DNA from: Fulvia fulva
Lineage: Eukaryota; Ascomycota; Dothideomycetes; Mycosphaerellales; Mycosphaerellaceae
DNA: 64,000 nt
Direction: 5' to 3'
Assembly: GCF_020509005.1 (NCBI RefSeq)
Contig: NC_063024.1
Span: forward strand, 248,001-312,000
A model generated the notes under the pieces. The model had not been told where the DNA came from and ran no database searches. It saw only the letters and a program-made list of their open reading frames with translations. A program made the position numbers and the translations under genes. Of this stretch, positions 12,146-22,341 are shown piece by piece (within the stretch, counting starts at the first letter, position 1; the number at the start of each line of letters is the position of its first letter).

Positions 12146-13244
12146 TCAGACCTTGGCCTGCCCATTTGTCACAGCAAACATCTCAAACGGCAACCCAGTC
12201 GGCGACGTCGAGATATCACTATTACCACAACTAGTCTCAACAGCTACACCCAGAAACCACGGCTGCTGCCGATTTAACCTTGGGCACGCATTATTAACCG
12301 TAGACGGCGGTGTCGAAGCCACACTGCACGTGAAGCCGCACGTCCCGTCGACAGCATTGTTGGTAATCTTGCAGTTCAGCCTCTGCGCATCGTCCATAGG
12401 AATGAACTTGGATGCCACAAAGTTGACATAGTCGGACGGTCGCTCGGCGGTCGATCGATGTGTGGCGTAGTAAGTACCTGGATCAAGGTTGTCCACGTAG
12501 CCGCCGAGGGAAGTGCGGGCGATGAGAGCGCCGTTGGTGGTCGAGAGAGAAGACTGAGCCGGCATTGTAGTCGAGTCCATTGACTACGCCGCCGGACCCG
12601 AAGCCATCGGCTACCTGCATGTAGCGACCGTCGAACTGGGAGCCCGAAATTTTGATTTTGAAGTTGCTAGTTGCTGAGACTGTTGCTGTGGCGGCCATGT
12701 GGGTCGTTGTTGCGGAGGTTGAGATCGATGTCGAAGTCGTTGTGATGGTGGTGGTTGATGCGGCGATGCTGAGACATTTGCAAGCTGAGGTGATGAGTTG
12801 GTTCGTGCTGTATGCTCCAAAGCAAGATGACTTCTTTACTGGAGCCTTTGCCCGCTTCTCCATGACCTTTGCCTCGCCCACATTGATATGGAGATCGGGT
12901 GCAGGAGATGGTTTAGCGTCTCGTTTCGTGAACGGGTCTGGTACCGCCGGTGTGGCGCAATTAAGTTGAGAAGTGGTTGTGGTAGTTGAGGTCGAGGTGT
13001 AGGATGTAGCCACGGAGACGGTTGTGCTTGTAACGAGTATGGTGCTCGTCGATGTGGCGAGAGGTATTGAGAGAACCGAAGCGCAGTATGCTGTTGCTGC
13101 GCTTTGTTGCTTGACCGCGCTGACATATCCCTTCACAACATTGCAGAATTGGTTCGCTGGTTTATTGTTGATATCAGCAGCTGGAGCTACGGGCCCAGCG
13201 GCAGCTGATGCGACCAGTGCTGGGATTAGAAGGGCGGAACGCAT
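12146..13244 (-). CDS. secreted Thr/Ser-rich protein, frameshifted
   Basis: Unrecognised fungal secreted protein of about 365 aa if the reading frame were continuous. It starts at 13244 with a signal peptide (residues 1-16), then a Cys-containing segment, a long Ser/Thr tract (about 65-95), a dibasic KR (about 108), a second Thr-rich tract and a C-terminal domain of about 180 residues with paired cysteines. The first frame runs off into an unrelated tail near 12545, while the conserved-looking C-terminus continues in the next frame. The break lies in a CT/AG dinucleotide run at 12543-12550, typical of replication slippage or a sequencing indel. A cell-wall or effector role is only a guess. 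Confidence 0.6.
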
Positions 13245-13885
13245 GTTGACGATGGATGTGCTGAGCAGCCATGAGACGATGGTGTTCGAGTTTTGTGGTG
13301 CAGGTCGAAACTTGGCCGCTGAAGGTGTTTATGTCGTCCACGAAAGGCTGTACCTGCGCCCAGATGCAGATACTGGCTTGCAGACATCCCTTCAGAGTCG
13401 TCCAGGCCAACGACAACCAGCTGCAAACATCTTCTCGTGGCGTTTCTGGAACGGACGTTTTTACGCTTCGGACGCTATGATTTGTGCCATCGGGATATCA
13501 TCAACAAGCCCAGGCACCGGAAGTGGCTCTGTGCAAGCCATAGCCCGATGGTCAGTCTGCCAGATTTTCGACGAGCATAGCCATCAAGTCTGACATCTGC
13601 ATGTTGCAGCGTGTGGGACCAGTCGTGTCATCAATGAAGGTGTATATCGTGGATGACGAGTGTGAGCCTAGACTTCGCGCCCACGTGGTCTAGTGCTAAA
13701 CTAAGATGTTAGTGTACCAGGGTGGTCCACGACGGCCACTCCGGCGCACTAGAATGACCATGGGTGTCATGGGTGTTGAAAGGGAGCATTGGCCGCAAGG
13801 CCACGAGATGACCAATGACCAGACTGAGTGAGGTGATGGGCATTTCCCGCAGGCAGATGCAAAGGTCCAAGCGATGAAGCCCTAC
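13245..13885. other. intergenic, nothing recognised
   Basis: Contains the promoter of the secreted-protein gene on its left. ORFs on either strand lack domain or splice support. Confidence 0.5.
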
Positions 13886-14470
13886 TCAACTCTCATCCTG
13901 CATAGCCCAGTAATGCTCGTCAAGATCTGCATAGTATCGATCATTCTCGTAAGTTTCTATGCGACCACGAGCATCCACGAAGAAGCACACCCATCCCCCT
14001 GGCTTTGGGTGATTATCTGACGAGATGACACTGATCGTCCCCTTTGCCAGTTGGCAAGTCTGGTCAGCAATCGCGGCCATTTTCGCAGCTTGGGCGATGT
14101 ATGGTGTAGCCTCATTGGATAGACGGACCCACCGCAAGTGTTTGTGATGCTCAGCTTCGAAATCGAGAAGACCTAGCAGCTGCTGGATGGAATGGATCCG
14201 GAATGTGTTCTTGCTGTACCAAATCTCAGCAGCCTCGATGCGTAATTGCGAGCAAGTGTGCATCAGACTTGGCGGTATTTGTTCGTTGATGGAGTCGCGT
14301 TCGAAGTGCTCGATGAAGAGTTTTACCTCATCCGTCTGTGCCACAACGAGCTCGAGAATCATGTCTCTGAGCTCACGTGGAAGTTGCAGGAGATATGAAG
14401 TCTGGTGGACCGGCTGGAATCGGTCCATGTTGGTTTTTGACAGGTCTTCCATGGTGTCCATCTTGATCAT
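13886..14470 (-). CDS. F-box-like protein of the LPRELRD family, copy A
   Basis: A single-exon protein of 194 aa. It carries the motif LLQLPRELRDMILELV at about residues 28-43, the opening helix of a degenerate F-box found in a large Dothideomycete family of short proteins, followed by a conserved CSQLRIEAAEIWY block. The C-terminal half is unrecognised. It is paralogous to its upstream neighbour and their coding regions overlap by 4 nt. It may serve as an SCF substrate adaptor, but this family is poorly characterised. Confidence 0.7.
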   Translation of the reverse strand: MIKMDTMEDLSKTNMDRFQPVHQTSYLLQLPRELRDMILELVVAQTDEVKLFIEHFERDSINEQIPPSLMHTCSQLRIEAAEIWYSKNTFRIHSIQQLLGLLDFEAEHHKHLRWVRLSNEATPYIAQAAKMAAIADQTCQLAKGTISVISSDNHPKPGGWVCFFVDARGRIETYENDRYYADLDEHYWAMQDES

Positions 14471-15216
14471 TGTTGGACCTGATGTTGGACCAAGTTCCAG
14501 GCAGCCACAATGAGGAGCAGTGACACAACAGCTGCTTGACGCAGTTGAGCTCCATCCCCTGCAGGTCTCGAATCTTGACGACTCCAGTGCGCACTATCCC
14601 ACAGCTTCGCATACCTCTCCGCATCGTAAGGCTCCGTATCTCCCGCGTAGTTCACAAACCCAGAAAAAGTACCGAAGGCTCCTTCATAAGAAAGCGACAA
14701 CGGCTCTTGAAAGTACGGCGCCCAGACCGTCTTCGGATCGAGGTCGCAGTCAATAGCGTGCGAGGCGGCAACACCTATGGCGCGCTCGTAGCTTGATCGC
14801 TCGCAGGGAATGAGTCGAACTTTCTTGATCAGCCTGTGGTGCTTGCTCCACATGTCGACCATGTCTTCGATGTTCTGGCGGCCGGTGATGCAGATTGTGT
14901 TGGTCTTGAAGAATAACTCGGTGGTCTCTTCGCGGAGCTGATGGCATGTTCCAAGTAGTCCTGAGGGTAAGGTCCCTTTGCCGTACCAGAGTCTGAACTC
15001 TCGGCCCTCGCAGAACGGGAGGGCTTCTTCGATGATCAGATCTCTCAGTTCGCGAGGAAGGCGCAGGAGGGGCGAGCGGCGTTGATTCAGGCTTCGCAGT
15101 TGGTCTGGACTTGGTCTCTTCTGTGAAGTCCTCTTCCGTTTGTGAATAGGTCGGTGATCATCTCCAGCTTCATTCACAGCTCCAGAGACTGGCCGTTTTC
15201 TGCCTAGGGACACCAT
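14467..15216 (-). CDS. F-box-like protein of the LPRELRD family, copy B
   Basis: Paralogue of copy A, about 249 aa from the Met at 15216; a further in-frame Met at 15273 is possible, but the Lys/Arg-rich start after 15216 is more typical. It has LLRLPRELRDLIIEEA and CHQLREETTELFF blocks aligned to copy A. A basic N-terminus (KRKRTSQKR) could be a nuclear signal. After the point where copy A ends, copy B continues for about 35 residues with a hydrophobic patch. Its stop codon overlaps the start of copy A. Confidence 0.68.
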   Translation of the reverse strand: MVSLGRKRPVSGAVNEAGDDHRPIHKRKRTSQKRPSPDQLRSLNQRRSPLLRLPRELRDLIIEEALPFCEGREFRLWYGKGTLPSGLLGTCHQLREETTELFFKTNTICITGRQNIEDMVDMWSKHHRLIKKVRLIPCERSSYERAIGVAASHAIDCDLDPKTVWAPYFQEPLSLSYEGAFGTFSGFVNYAGDTEPYDAERYAKLWDSAHWSRQDSRPAGDGAQLRQAAVVSLLLIVAAWNLVQHQVQQ

Positions 15217-15719
15217 TCTGGTCTCTGATAGAGGAGGATGTGAGCAGAAAACGTCCACGTTTGGGAAGCACAAGGACCAAGGGCGAGCAAAGCTAGGCTA
15301 CAGGGTCGCACTACCACATGGGCAACGTGAAATACCTGAATTGACATGGCCCGGCGTTTGGTGGCCCCGCTAATATCCATCACGGCACAACTGACCCATT
15401 GCAATGGATGAGGAGAGTGTTGTTCGTTTCATCGTTCTCGTGGCCAGCCGGCATCAACATCGAGACTCATGGCGATTCCGCGGTGCTCGCCTCCCATGAC
15501 CACAGTTCTGGTATGCTCGGAGGATATCCAGTGCACCGGGTCAAATGCTCCGACTGGCTTCCGAGTGTCGTGTTGCACAGCGACAGATTGTTGTTCGGCC
15601 TCGGGAAGGACTGACGGGTCTGGTCGCGGAACGTTCCGCACTGACATCGGACATCTCTCGAGAAGCTCTTCTACCCCATCAACACCACCATAGCATAACG
15701 ACCATACCGCACTGCAATC
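15217..15719. other. divergent promoter region between F-box-like B and SURF1
   Basis: Holds the 5' flanks of two divergent genes. Several overlapping ORFs near 15400-15700 lack any domain. Confidence 0.5.
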
Positions 15720-16826
15720 ATGGACAAAGCACGGCCCCTCTGGCGCGCGATCATCGAACAAGCTTCCTCCCAACGGGCCTCTCGAACCATCACCACAAAG
15801 ACCACCACCGTCCACCCACAACCCTTCATCTGCACCCACTGCATACGCCAGAACCCATCCCTCCGCCCCTCCTCCATCCTCCGCTCGCTGCGCCAACAGG
15901 GTCAACGCCAACGCCGCCACCAATCCACCCAACCCGGCGACCAACCCGCTTTCACCTCCATAGTCGACAATCCACCCCAACTAATCCGCAGCGGCCGCCG
16001 TCACAAACCCTGGGGCCTCCTCGTCCTCGCCACAATCCCCGTCACTGCCTTCATCCTCGGCTGCTGGCAAGTCCAACGTCTCACGTGGAAAACAGACCTA
16101 ATCGCAAAGTTCGAAGATCGACTAGTCAAGCAGCCCTTACCACTCCCGCCGCAGATCGACCCAGAGGCTGTGAAGGAGTTTGATTATAGAAGAGTCTATG
16201 CGAGGGGAGTCTTCAAACATGATCGGGAAATGTTGATAGGGCCTCGGATGCATGATGGGAACGACGGATACTTGGTCATAACGCCCTTTGAACAAGAGGG
16301 AAATGGAAATGGAAATACCACAATCCTCGTAAACCGCGGCTGGATCCCTAAATCTAAGGCCTCCCAATCCGTTCGGAAGGCTTCTGGCGCGTTGCCTGAG
16401 GGTGAGGTCGTGGTGGAAGGGTTGTTACGAGAGCCGTGGAAGAAGAATATGTTCACACCGGAAAATAAACCGCAAGAGGGGAAGTGGTATTTCCCGGATG
16501 TGTATCAGATGGCGAAACATACGGGCAGCCAGCCGGTGTGGATTGAGGAGACGATGAAGCCGGATTTGTTGGTCAGTTATGATAGGGAGGCGAGGGGCGT
16601 GCCGATTGGGAGGAGTGCGGAGGTGAATTTGAGGAATAATCATACACAGTGAGTACCATCATGTCGGTGTGGAGGGTAGGTGGGCTTGGGTGGGTGCTAA
16701 TGTGATGGCAGGTATATCTTTACGTGGTTCTCGTTGAGCTTGGCGACGAGTATCATGTTGTGGATGGTGTTGAAAAAGCCTGCTGGCGGTGTGTCGAGGA
16801 GGATTAGGCAAAATAAGGAATGGTAG
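15720..16826 (+). CDS. SHY1: SURF1/Shy1 cytochrome c oxidase assembly protein
   Basis: Mitochondrial inner-membrane chaperone that helps insert heme a into Cox1 during complex IV assembly. 347 aa; exons 15720..16648 and 16712..16826. Residues 1 to about 70 are Arg/Ser/Thr-rich without acidic residues, as in a mitochondrial presequence. TM1 is about residues 100-116, followed by GCWQVQRLTWK, the family signature after TM1. The intermembrane domain has the RRV-ARGVF, GYLVITPF and NRGWIP blocks. The second exon supplies the C-terminal TM (WFSLSLATSIMLWMVL). Complete and intact. Confidence 0.93.
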
Positions 16827-17900
16827 AGCAGGAAGCTACATCAGACTGGATGGTGCACCGAGATCCCATGCAGGACATGAAAGGAATTCAATACTCACTG
16901 GATGACCGACGCACCCCATTGCCAGGACATTGTTCAGCGATGCTACCGATTAGACCCCCCGAGTGACCGCGCTCTCAAGATATGCGCAAGATCGAAAGTC
17001 GATGCACGTGCATCTTCGAATTCAAGCTACATAACGACAGATCGAAACTCTGCCATTCGACAATCTTTCCTGGCCAGATGGTCCAGTGGCTGCGGATCAT
17101 CAGCGGTACTGACGAAGCGTTGTTCGTAAGTTTGCAGCATATTGGGCAGCCAATACATCGCGCCAGGGAAGATTGTTTTGCTACAAGCGAGTACCATGAT
17201 TCTTTTGCCCCAGTCCCTGGAATGCTGATTCACATGGACGTCCTTCGTATGACACGGCATCACAGCTTGGGCGTCTATCAAGACAGAGGGATGACTAGAT
17301 GGCGAAGCTTAGGCAATGTGTGATCTCGCAGCTTGTTCACGCTGTCACGACACAGACGGCCCGTCGAGGATCGATGGCTATGGATGATCCCTTGGGAAAG
17401 CTTGCTGCAGCACAGCACATCTGCCAGCGAGCCTCGAGCAGGGAACCGGGAGTCATGCGGTACTGGCTCGCTGACGCTACGTATCGCTCTCACCGATCAC
17501 GTCCCACGCCTGCAGATTAGGATCAAGGCTTGAGCCATCACCGCCCTGTTGATACGCTCTCTATCGGTTCAATTGAGACCGTAGACGTTGATCACATGTG
17601 CCACGATCTCAGACACTCTCATCGGGGAGGTCAACAGGCAACTGAACAATCGTTATATGGTGACACGCCAGTCAACCCTACATCTCTGGTGGTCTTTGGA
17701 CTGGCCTGCACTTTCCTTAAAGGACTCACTTCAAGGCATCACTCTTATTAGACTCACGGCAATGCCGGCATGGAGTGTAGATGGTAGACAAAAACCTCAT
17801 CACACGCAGCTTCAACTCCGAATCTTATGAGGGCCCTCGTCACACGCAAGGTCCACACATGATAACAGACTATATAAACTCCAAGCTATCTTCTAGCCCT
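16827..17900. other. intergenic, nothing recognised
   Basis: About 1.07 kb with short ORFs only. A TATATAAA box at about 17871 belongs to the first unit of the adjacent array. Confidence 0.5.
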
Positions 17901-18034
17901 CGACAATCATCTTAGGCTGAATGGCGCAATGGGTGTACACCGCACGCCTGTCCTAATGCCTACCGGTCCACGATGGAATCGTGGTCTGGTGCCTTGGTGG
18001 CCAGCCTGCCCTTGAGCTCAAGGTGATTGTTTTG
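17901..18034 (+). ncRNA. array unit 1, candidate structured small RNA
   Basis: Left arm at 17901 preceded by TATATAAA (~17871). The body has the A-box-like TGGCGCAATGGG and a perfect 7-bp hairpin CCACGAT/ATCGTGG. Right arm GCTCAAGGTGATTG is followed by TTTT. Confidence 0.4.
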
Positions 18035-18132
18035 CTTCATTCGGACACATAAACTTTTGCAACGCTTGATCGATTCGTATCAGCGCGAGGGACATATTAC
18101 AAGCTGCATCCGCACGTCTATACTCTCAACTT

Positions 18133-18265
18133 CAACGATCATCTTGGCTTCAGCGGTACAATATAAGGGCGCTCATCACTTTCGCCCTCGTATCCGCTCG
18201 TGGTATCATATGAGTAGGATAGATTGGATGCGAGGCTTGCTCAGCAGCTCAAGGTGATTCTTTTG
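18133..18265 (+). ncRNA. array unit 2, candidate structured small RNA
   Basis: Left arm ACGATCATCTTGGCT, right arm GCTCAAGGTGATTC then TTTTG. The most diverged interior; the A-box-like part is weak. Confidence 0.35.
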
Positions 18266-18364
18266 CCTCGCGTCGGCATATGCAACCTATATCCACCGGT
18301 GCAAATTCAGTTCTATCATGTCCTTCTTGCATGCTATATATGCATACACAACTTTCTCACCTTT

Positions 18365-18500
18365 GACGATCATCTTGGGCAGCATAGCTCAGTCGGAAAA
18401 TACATCGCTGTCCACAGAAATCGCCCGGTATCGACAAAGAAGTGTTGACCGCGATCGACCTCGAGGACGGTCTAGTATCCTGCCCAAGGTGGTCGTTTTG
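18365..18500 (+). ncRNA. array unit 3, candidate structured small RNA
   Basis: TATATATG lies about 35 bp upstream. GGGCAG directly after the left arm pairs with CTGCCC before the right arm. It has TAGCTCAGTCGG, a very tRNA-like D-arm sequence, and a GACCG/CGGTC hairpin. TTTT follows. No full cloverleaf could be drawn. Confidence 0.42.
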
Positions 18501-18600
18501 CCTTTGGTTGGCGGATACACTTTTTGTCTTGTCTTATTACAAGGTAGTCTTGTTAGCACCATGGAAGTGCTGGACGCCACATTATCTTCTGTTCCCTGCT

Positions 18601-18740
18601 CGCTTTCAACAGAACCTGTTGGTCGGAGTGGGATATGGGCAACAGCACATCCCGGTCCAAGAGAACGTCTAACATATGACATCTTCACCAAACGCCGAAG
18701 ATGATGGAATACGGTCGCCCTCCCGCCCAAGATGTTCGTT
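18601..18740 (+). ncRNA. array unit 4, degenerate
   Basis: Recognised from its right arm (GCCCAAGATGTTCGTT, then TTTTT at about 18747) and its position in the 232-bp spacing. The left arm (TTGGTCGGAGTGG) is degenerate but can still pair. Confidence 0.3.
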
Positions 18741-18830
18741 CTCTTCTTTTTGCCTGATTCCGTGATTAGGACGACTTGTGCCATATCTCATCAGCACAAG
18801 CCATTTCAATGCCCACATACCTCTTTCCTT

Positions 18831-18975
18831 CGACAATCATCTTGGGCTCAGTGGCCCAACTGGTAAGAACCAGGACATCGTCTCCACTATCTCCCGCCTC
18901 ACCATATGATCATCGTGGGCGGGCGGGCGAAGGAAGGCGGCAGACGGCTCGCTGCTCAGCCCAAGGTGACTGTTC
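18831..18975 (+). ncRNA. array unit 5, candidate structured small RNA
   Basis: Best-conserved arms: CGACAATCATCTTGGGCT and AGCCCAAGGTGACTGTT. The A-box-like TGGCCCAACTGGTAAG follows the left arm. TTTTT occurs about 15 nt after the right arm. Confidence 0.42.
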
Positions 18976-19161
18976 TGTGCCTTTGGACTTTTTGGACTCT
19001 TCCTTTTCCCTGCGCCTTCGTTCTTAAAGGATGGCCTAAGTTATTTTCACGAGCAGTCGACTGTCCTCCTGAACATCACCTTTTGCTTCTCGCGGACCAT
19101 TTGATGCCAGCCCCTCCAATGAGAAGAAGGTATAACATCTCTCATTTTACACCCTTACCCT

Positions 19162-19300
19162 CGACGATTGTCTTGGGCTGAATGGCTCAACCGTAGCGCA
19201 CTACGTCGCCGCTGAGATGCAACTACGTCCTCACGATACGATTGTCGTTAGGGCTGCCTGTAGTGGACGCGGCTTGCCCTTCAGCCCAAGGAGATCATTT
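19162..19300 (+). ncRNA. array unit 6, candidate structured small RNA
   Basis: TTGGGCTGAA pairs with TTCAGCCCAA. The A-box-like TGGCTCAACCG and a hairpin around ACGATACGATTGTCGT are present. TATAA lies about 30 bp upstream and TTTTT about 15 nt downstream. Confidence 0.4.
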
Positions 19301-19336
19301 GCTTCTTTTTGCTTCTTCTTCACCTTTGCTTCCTTC

Positions 19337-19911
19337 GAAATCATTCTTGTTCAAATGACACAGTCATCAGACAGCTGCACGCTTTGGGTTGGTACCATCT
19401 GTCCGCGGCGGACACTGAGGACTTGTGCTGATGGAACCTGCTTTGCACAGCACACCCGTTCGAGGGAAACTGTTATAACTTCATGTATGAAGACTCATCG
19501 TTTCACCTGTGGACAGGAAGCAGACACTGTCGTGTGGGACAGTCGCATTGCAGGTCAACTAGTCTGAATTCAGCCCAGTCGAACATGGCGAGGGATTGCT
19601 GGACGTGGTGATGGGAATGTGAAGAAAGAGGCTCCTCGCATGCACTAAGAATCAGATGATGCGGACATATATTCACCATACCATACTGTCTGGGTCCGTG
19701 CTCGAGTCTCTGCAGGCCGAGACCAGCTGGGGGCTGTGGCAATTTAGGCTGCGTCATTTCCAAGGCCGCGCGGAGCAAGGGACAACGAGAATTGGCCAAT
19801 ATTGTAAGCTGAGACAGCTCTCCGGCTACGACTGTTGGGGCCACCTGTGCTTACATGTATGTTGTAAAGAGACTCCACGACTCAGATGCATTAGTGTCTG
19901 TGTAACTTCAC
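19337..19911. other. intergenic, possible half unit at the left edge
   Basis: The first about 30 bp resemble a left arm of the array (ATCATTCTTGTTCAAATGACACAG), but no partner right arm was found. The rest shows nothing. Confidence 0.4.
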
Positions 19912-21294
19912 GTGAATATGCCATCCGCGGGCATGACACAGCGTTTCGTAGACGGACGGCCCAGGGTCCAGCTCGAAGTCAAACAAACCCCGAAATCGAT
20001 GCCACCAGAACATTGCGAGGCCACGGAACATGATGCCCCATCATCTTCCTTCATAACAGTATGCGGGCAATATCTCATCGCCGTTCTGCTAGTCTCGTCT
20101 TTCCTCACGACTGCAATTAGGTATTGCACTCCTTTGGCCAAGTCTCAGATACTATTCGGCTGACCTTATCTTTTAGTCTCCACGTTCAACAGCTGCTCGG
20201 CCTCCCGCTCTACTGGTTAAATCGTCGATGGTATCATGCATGGCAGGCAGTGATCAAAGAATCGACCGCCCTCCTCTTGCTAGCCTTGAATCAGTTGCGC
20301 GCGCCTACTACAGCCCGAATAAGCGGCGACGCCAGCGTCAAAAGATCAAATAAGCGGTGGCGACACACCGTTCTGTGTATTTCCGGATCGGATGATCCTG
20401 ATTGCCAACCATCAGGTCTGTCGATTGTCACTCTCCCATCACTAGCCTGCGCTAACATCCCCAGCTCTATACGGACTGGCTCTTCTTCTGGTGGACCGCC
20501 TACACCGCCGGGAAGCATGGCCACCTATACATCATCCTGAAAGACTCGCTCGGCAAAATTCCTATCATTGGTACGGGGACGAAGATCTTTTCGTGGATTT
20601 TCCTGTCCCGTCGTTGGGAGGCAGACGAGCGGCGATTTACTGAGGGAATCGGCCAACTTTCTGACACAAGCGTTCGGGCAAAGATGTGGCTTCTCATCTT
20701 TCCCGAGGGGACCAACATGTCCATAACAGCCCGTGGTGTAAGTCGAAAGTGGGCGAACAAGGTCGGAGTTGCCGATTTCGAACATGTCCTTATTCCGAGG
20801 TCTCGCGGCTTGCAATTCTGTCTGCAAGGGCTGGCAGGTACGATTGACTGGGTGTATGACTGTGCGATTGCATATGAAGATATTCCGTAAGTGCGAACCT
20901 CCCGTCTTGCAACACACTCCTAACGATCAGCAGGAATGGACAGTACGGCTAGGAAATCCACAGCTTGAAAGCTCTGTATGTCGAGGGCCGAGCAGCACCG
21001 CCAGCTCACATGCACTGGCGGCGATACGCCGTCAGGGACATCCCTTTCCACGATGCAGAAGCTTTCGACAAGTGGCTGAACCAGCGATGGGCCGAGAAAG
21101 ATCGGCTTCTAGAACACTTTCAGCAGCATGGACGCTTTGCTGACGATGTTGATGACACTCCGCCAACTGAGATCAAGATTCGACATCCACTGGAGGCTGC
21201 ACAAATCCTCGGTGGTGCTGCTGCCGTGTTCACCAGTTGGTCGGTCTTCAAGCTGCTTTATCGTAGTGCAGTAGCTCTTAGGGCGTCCACATGA
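19912..21294 (+). pseudogene. PlsC-family lysophospholipid acyltransferase, broken
   Basis: Relative of fungal lysophosphatidic/lysocardiolipin acyltransferases. Exons 19912..20120, 20177..20415, 20465..20886, 20934..21294 give about 409 codons. Seen: N-terminal hydrophobic segment, IANHQ-YTDW (a variant of the HX4D acyl-transfer motif, with one residue before the intron phase), LIFPEGTN (glycerol-phosphate binding), LIPRSRGLQFCL, and a C-terminal hydrophobic anchor. Two lesions break it: one extra A in the AAAA run near 20340-20343, which shifts the frame ahead of IANHQ, and a TAG at 20950-20952 where homologues usually have Gln (CAG to TAG). Two independent lesions argue for a real pseudogene. 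A fragment of a second copy lies near 60.83-60.96 kb. Confidence 0.78.
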
Positions 21295-22341
21295 GGTTGC
21301 GCAGCAGCCTCGGGCTTGCTAGAAGCTTTGTACAGTATAGAGAACAATTCTTGAATACGCTCAAGACTACACTGTAGCACTTGAGTCTCATCTTGAAGTT
21401 GATCGCGCAGCACAACGTTTTGCTCCAACTTGCACTTGGCCGAAGCGCCTTCCAGATAGGCATCGAGTTGTCGGCATAAATGTGCCAGGCCTTGGGATGT
21501 ACCTTCAGGCGATGTATTGCCATCCTGGGGTGCTGATCCTGAGGAGGTAGCACTTGACGTTTGCTCGATAGCAAGCTGGGGAAACCGATTGTCCTCACCC
21601 GACTGATTTTCGACAACGATAGCACCGGCCCTGCTCTCATCGCCAGCCGTGGACTCACTCACGGTATCATCAGCATAGTTGCCCAGCGCCTCCTCCAGCA
21701 TCGAGATCTGCTTGATCCAAGCACTGGAGGTGGCTTCTCGCGCCGCTTCGAGAGCTTGTACCTCCCCAGACAAAAAGTCTCTCTCTCTGCGCAAGTTATA
21801 GTCGTTAGTCGGGGTGTGCTGCCTTCGGGGCTGTACGTGCCGTCGTAGCCATCGTCCACGTTCGATCTCTGCAGGACTTGGCTGAGCCCTCCACAGACCT
21901 GCCCGCTTTCCGACTTGCACTTTTGGAATGATAATGCCATTTCGCGTAGTCGACGCGACGCTTATGCGCTTGCACATTCCCCTTCGTGATAGTTCTGCGA
22001 TGTCCATCGTACCACTCGCGCGCATACGGCTCAGCTCTAGCGACTGCTATCTTCTCTGCAGTCAAGTTGAAGCGTCGGCAGCATGCATTTGGAAGAATGT
22101 GACCGCGGCTCCTGAACTTCCGACTGACAACTATGGAGATTTCTGGCCACATAGAGCCTGAGTCCAATGCGGTACGAAGGTCGTAGATCATGAGGTTCAC
22201 GGGATCCTCGGCATTGTCTGCTCTGAAGCTACGATGGGATGTTCTGTCTTGCGCAGCCGGGTGCACTAGAGGAAGAGTGCGCGTGTGATGTTGTATGCCA
22301 TGGTCTTCCATTGTCTGGTCTGGCAGCTTTGGCTTCCGCAC
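21258..22341 (-). CDS. HTH-like repeat-domain protein A
   Basis: Unrecognised nuclear-looking protein. The N-terminal part (from Met 22341) holds one copy of a domain of about 65 residues beginning DPVNLMIYDLRTAL and ending AREPYAREWY-like, also found twice in the neighbour at 22977-24509. Its predicted helices with W/F/Y spacing recall Myb/SANT or other HTH folds. The C-terminal part, in another frame from about 21.8 kb to the stop at 21258, contains a coiled-coil-like segment and a tail similar to the neighbour's tail (DQLQDETQVLQCSLERIQ against DHFDDEVQGLHYSLRRVQ). The frame change lies between about 21800 and 22000; I could not find an intron that restores phase, so it may be a frameshift. 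Its 3' end overlaps the acyltransferase pseudogene end. Confidence 0.55.

Larger units (their letters stand above)
17901..19300 (+). repeat. tandem array of six diverged inverted-repeat units
   Basis: Six units begin at 17901, 18133, 18365, about 18601, 18831 and 19162; the first five are spaced 230-236 bp. Each starts with a left arm close to CGACAATCATCTTGGGCT and ends about 110-125 bp later with a right arm near AGCCCAAGGTGATTGTTTTG, the reverse complement of the left. Interiors have diverged, except for a segment after the left arm resembling a tRNA A box (for example TGGCCCAACTGG, TAGCTCAGTCGG). Several units have a TATA-like element 20-45 bp upstream, and runs of four or five T follow the right arms. 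A half copy (left arm only) may start at 19336. Candidate family of Pol III small-RNA genes; alternatively old fold-back elements. Confidence 0.75.

Noticed and set aside
17901..19300. Units of the tandem array as true tRNA genes
   Set aside because: A-box-like and paired-end sequences are present, but the distance from the T-arm-like hairpin to the 3' end is about 30 nt, and no anticodon arm could be drawn.
17901..19300. Array as a CRISPR
   Set aside because: Eukaryotic context, arms are inverted rather than direct short repeats, and spacing is far too long.
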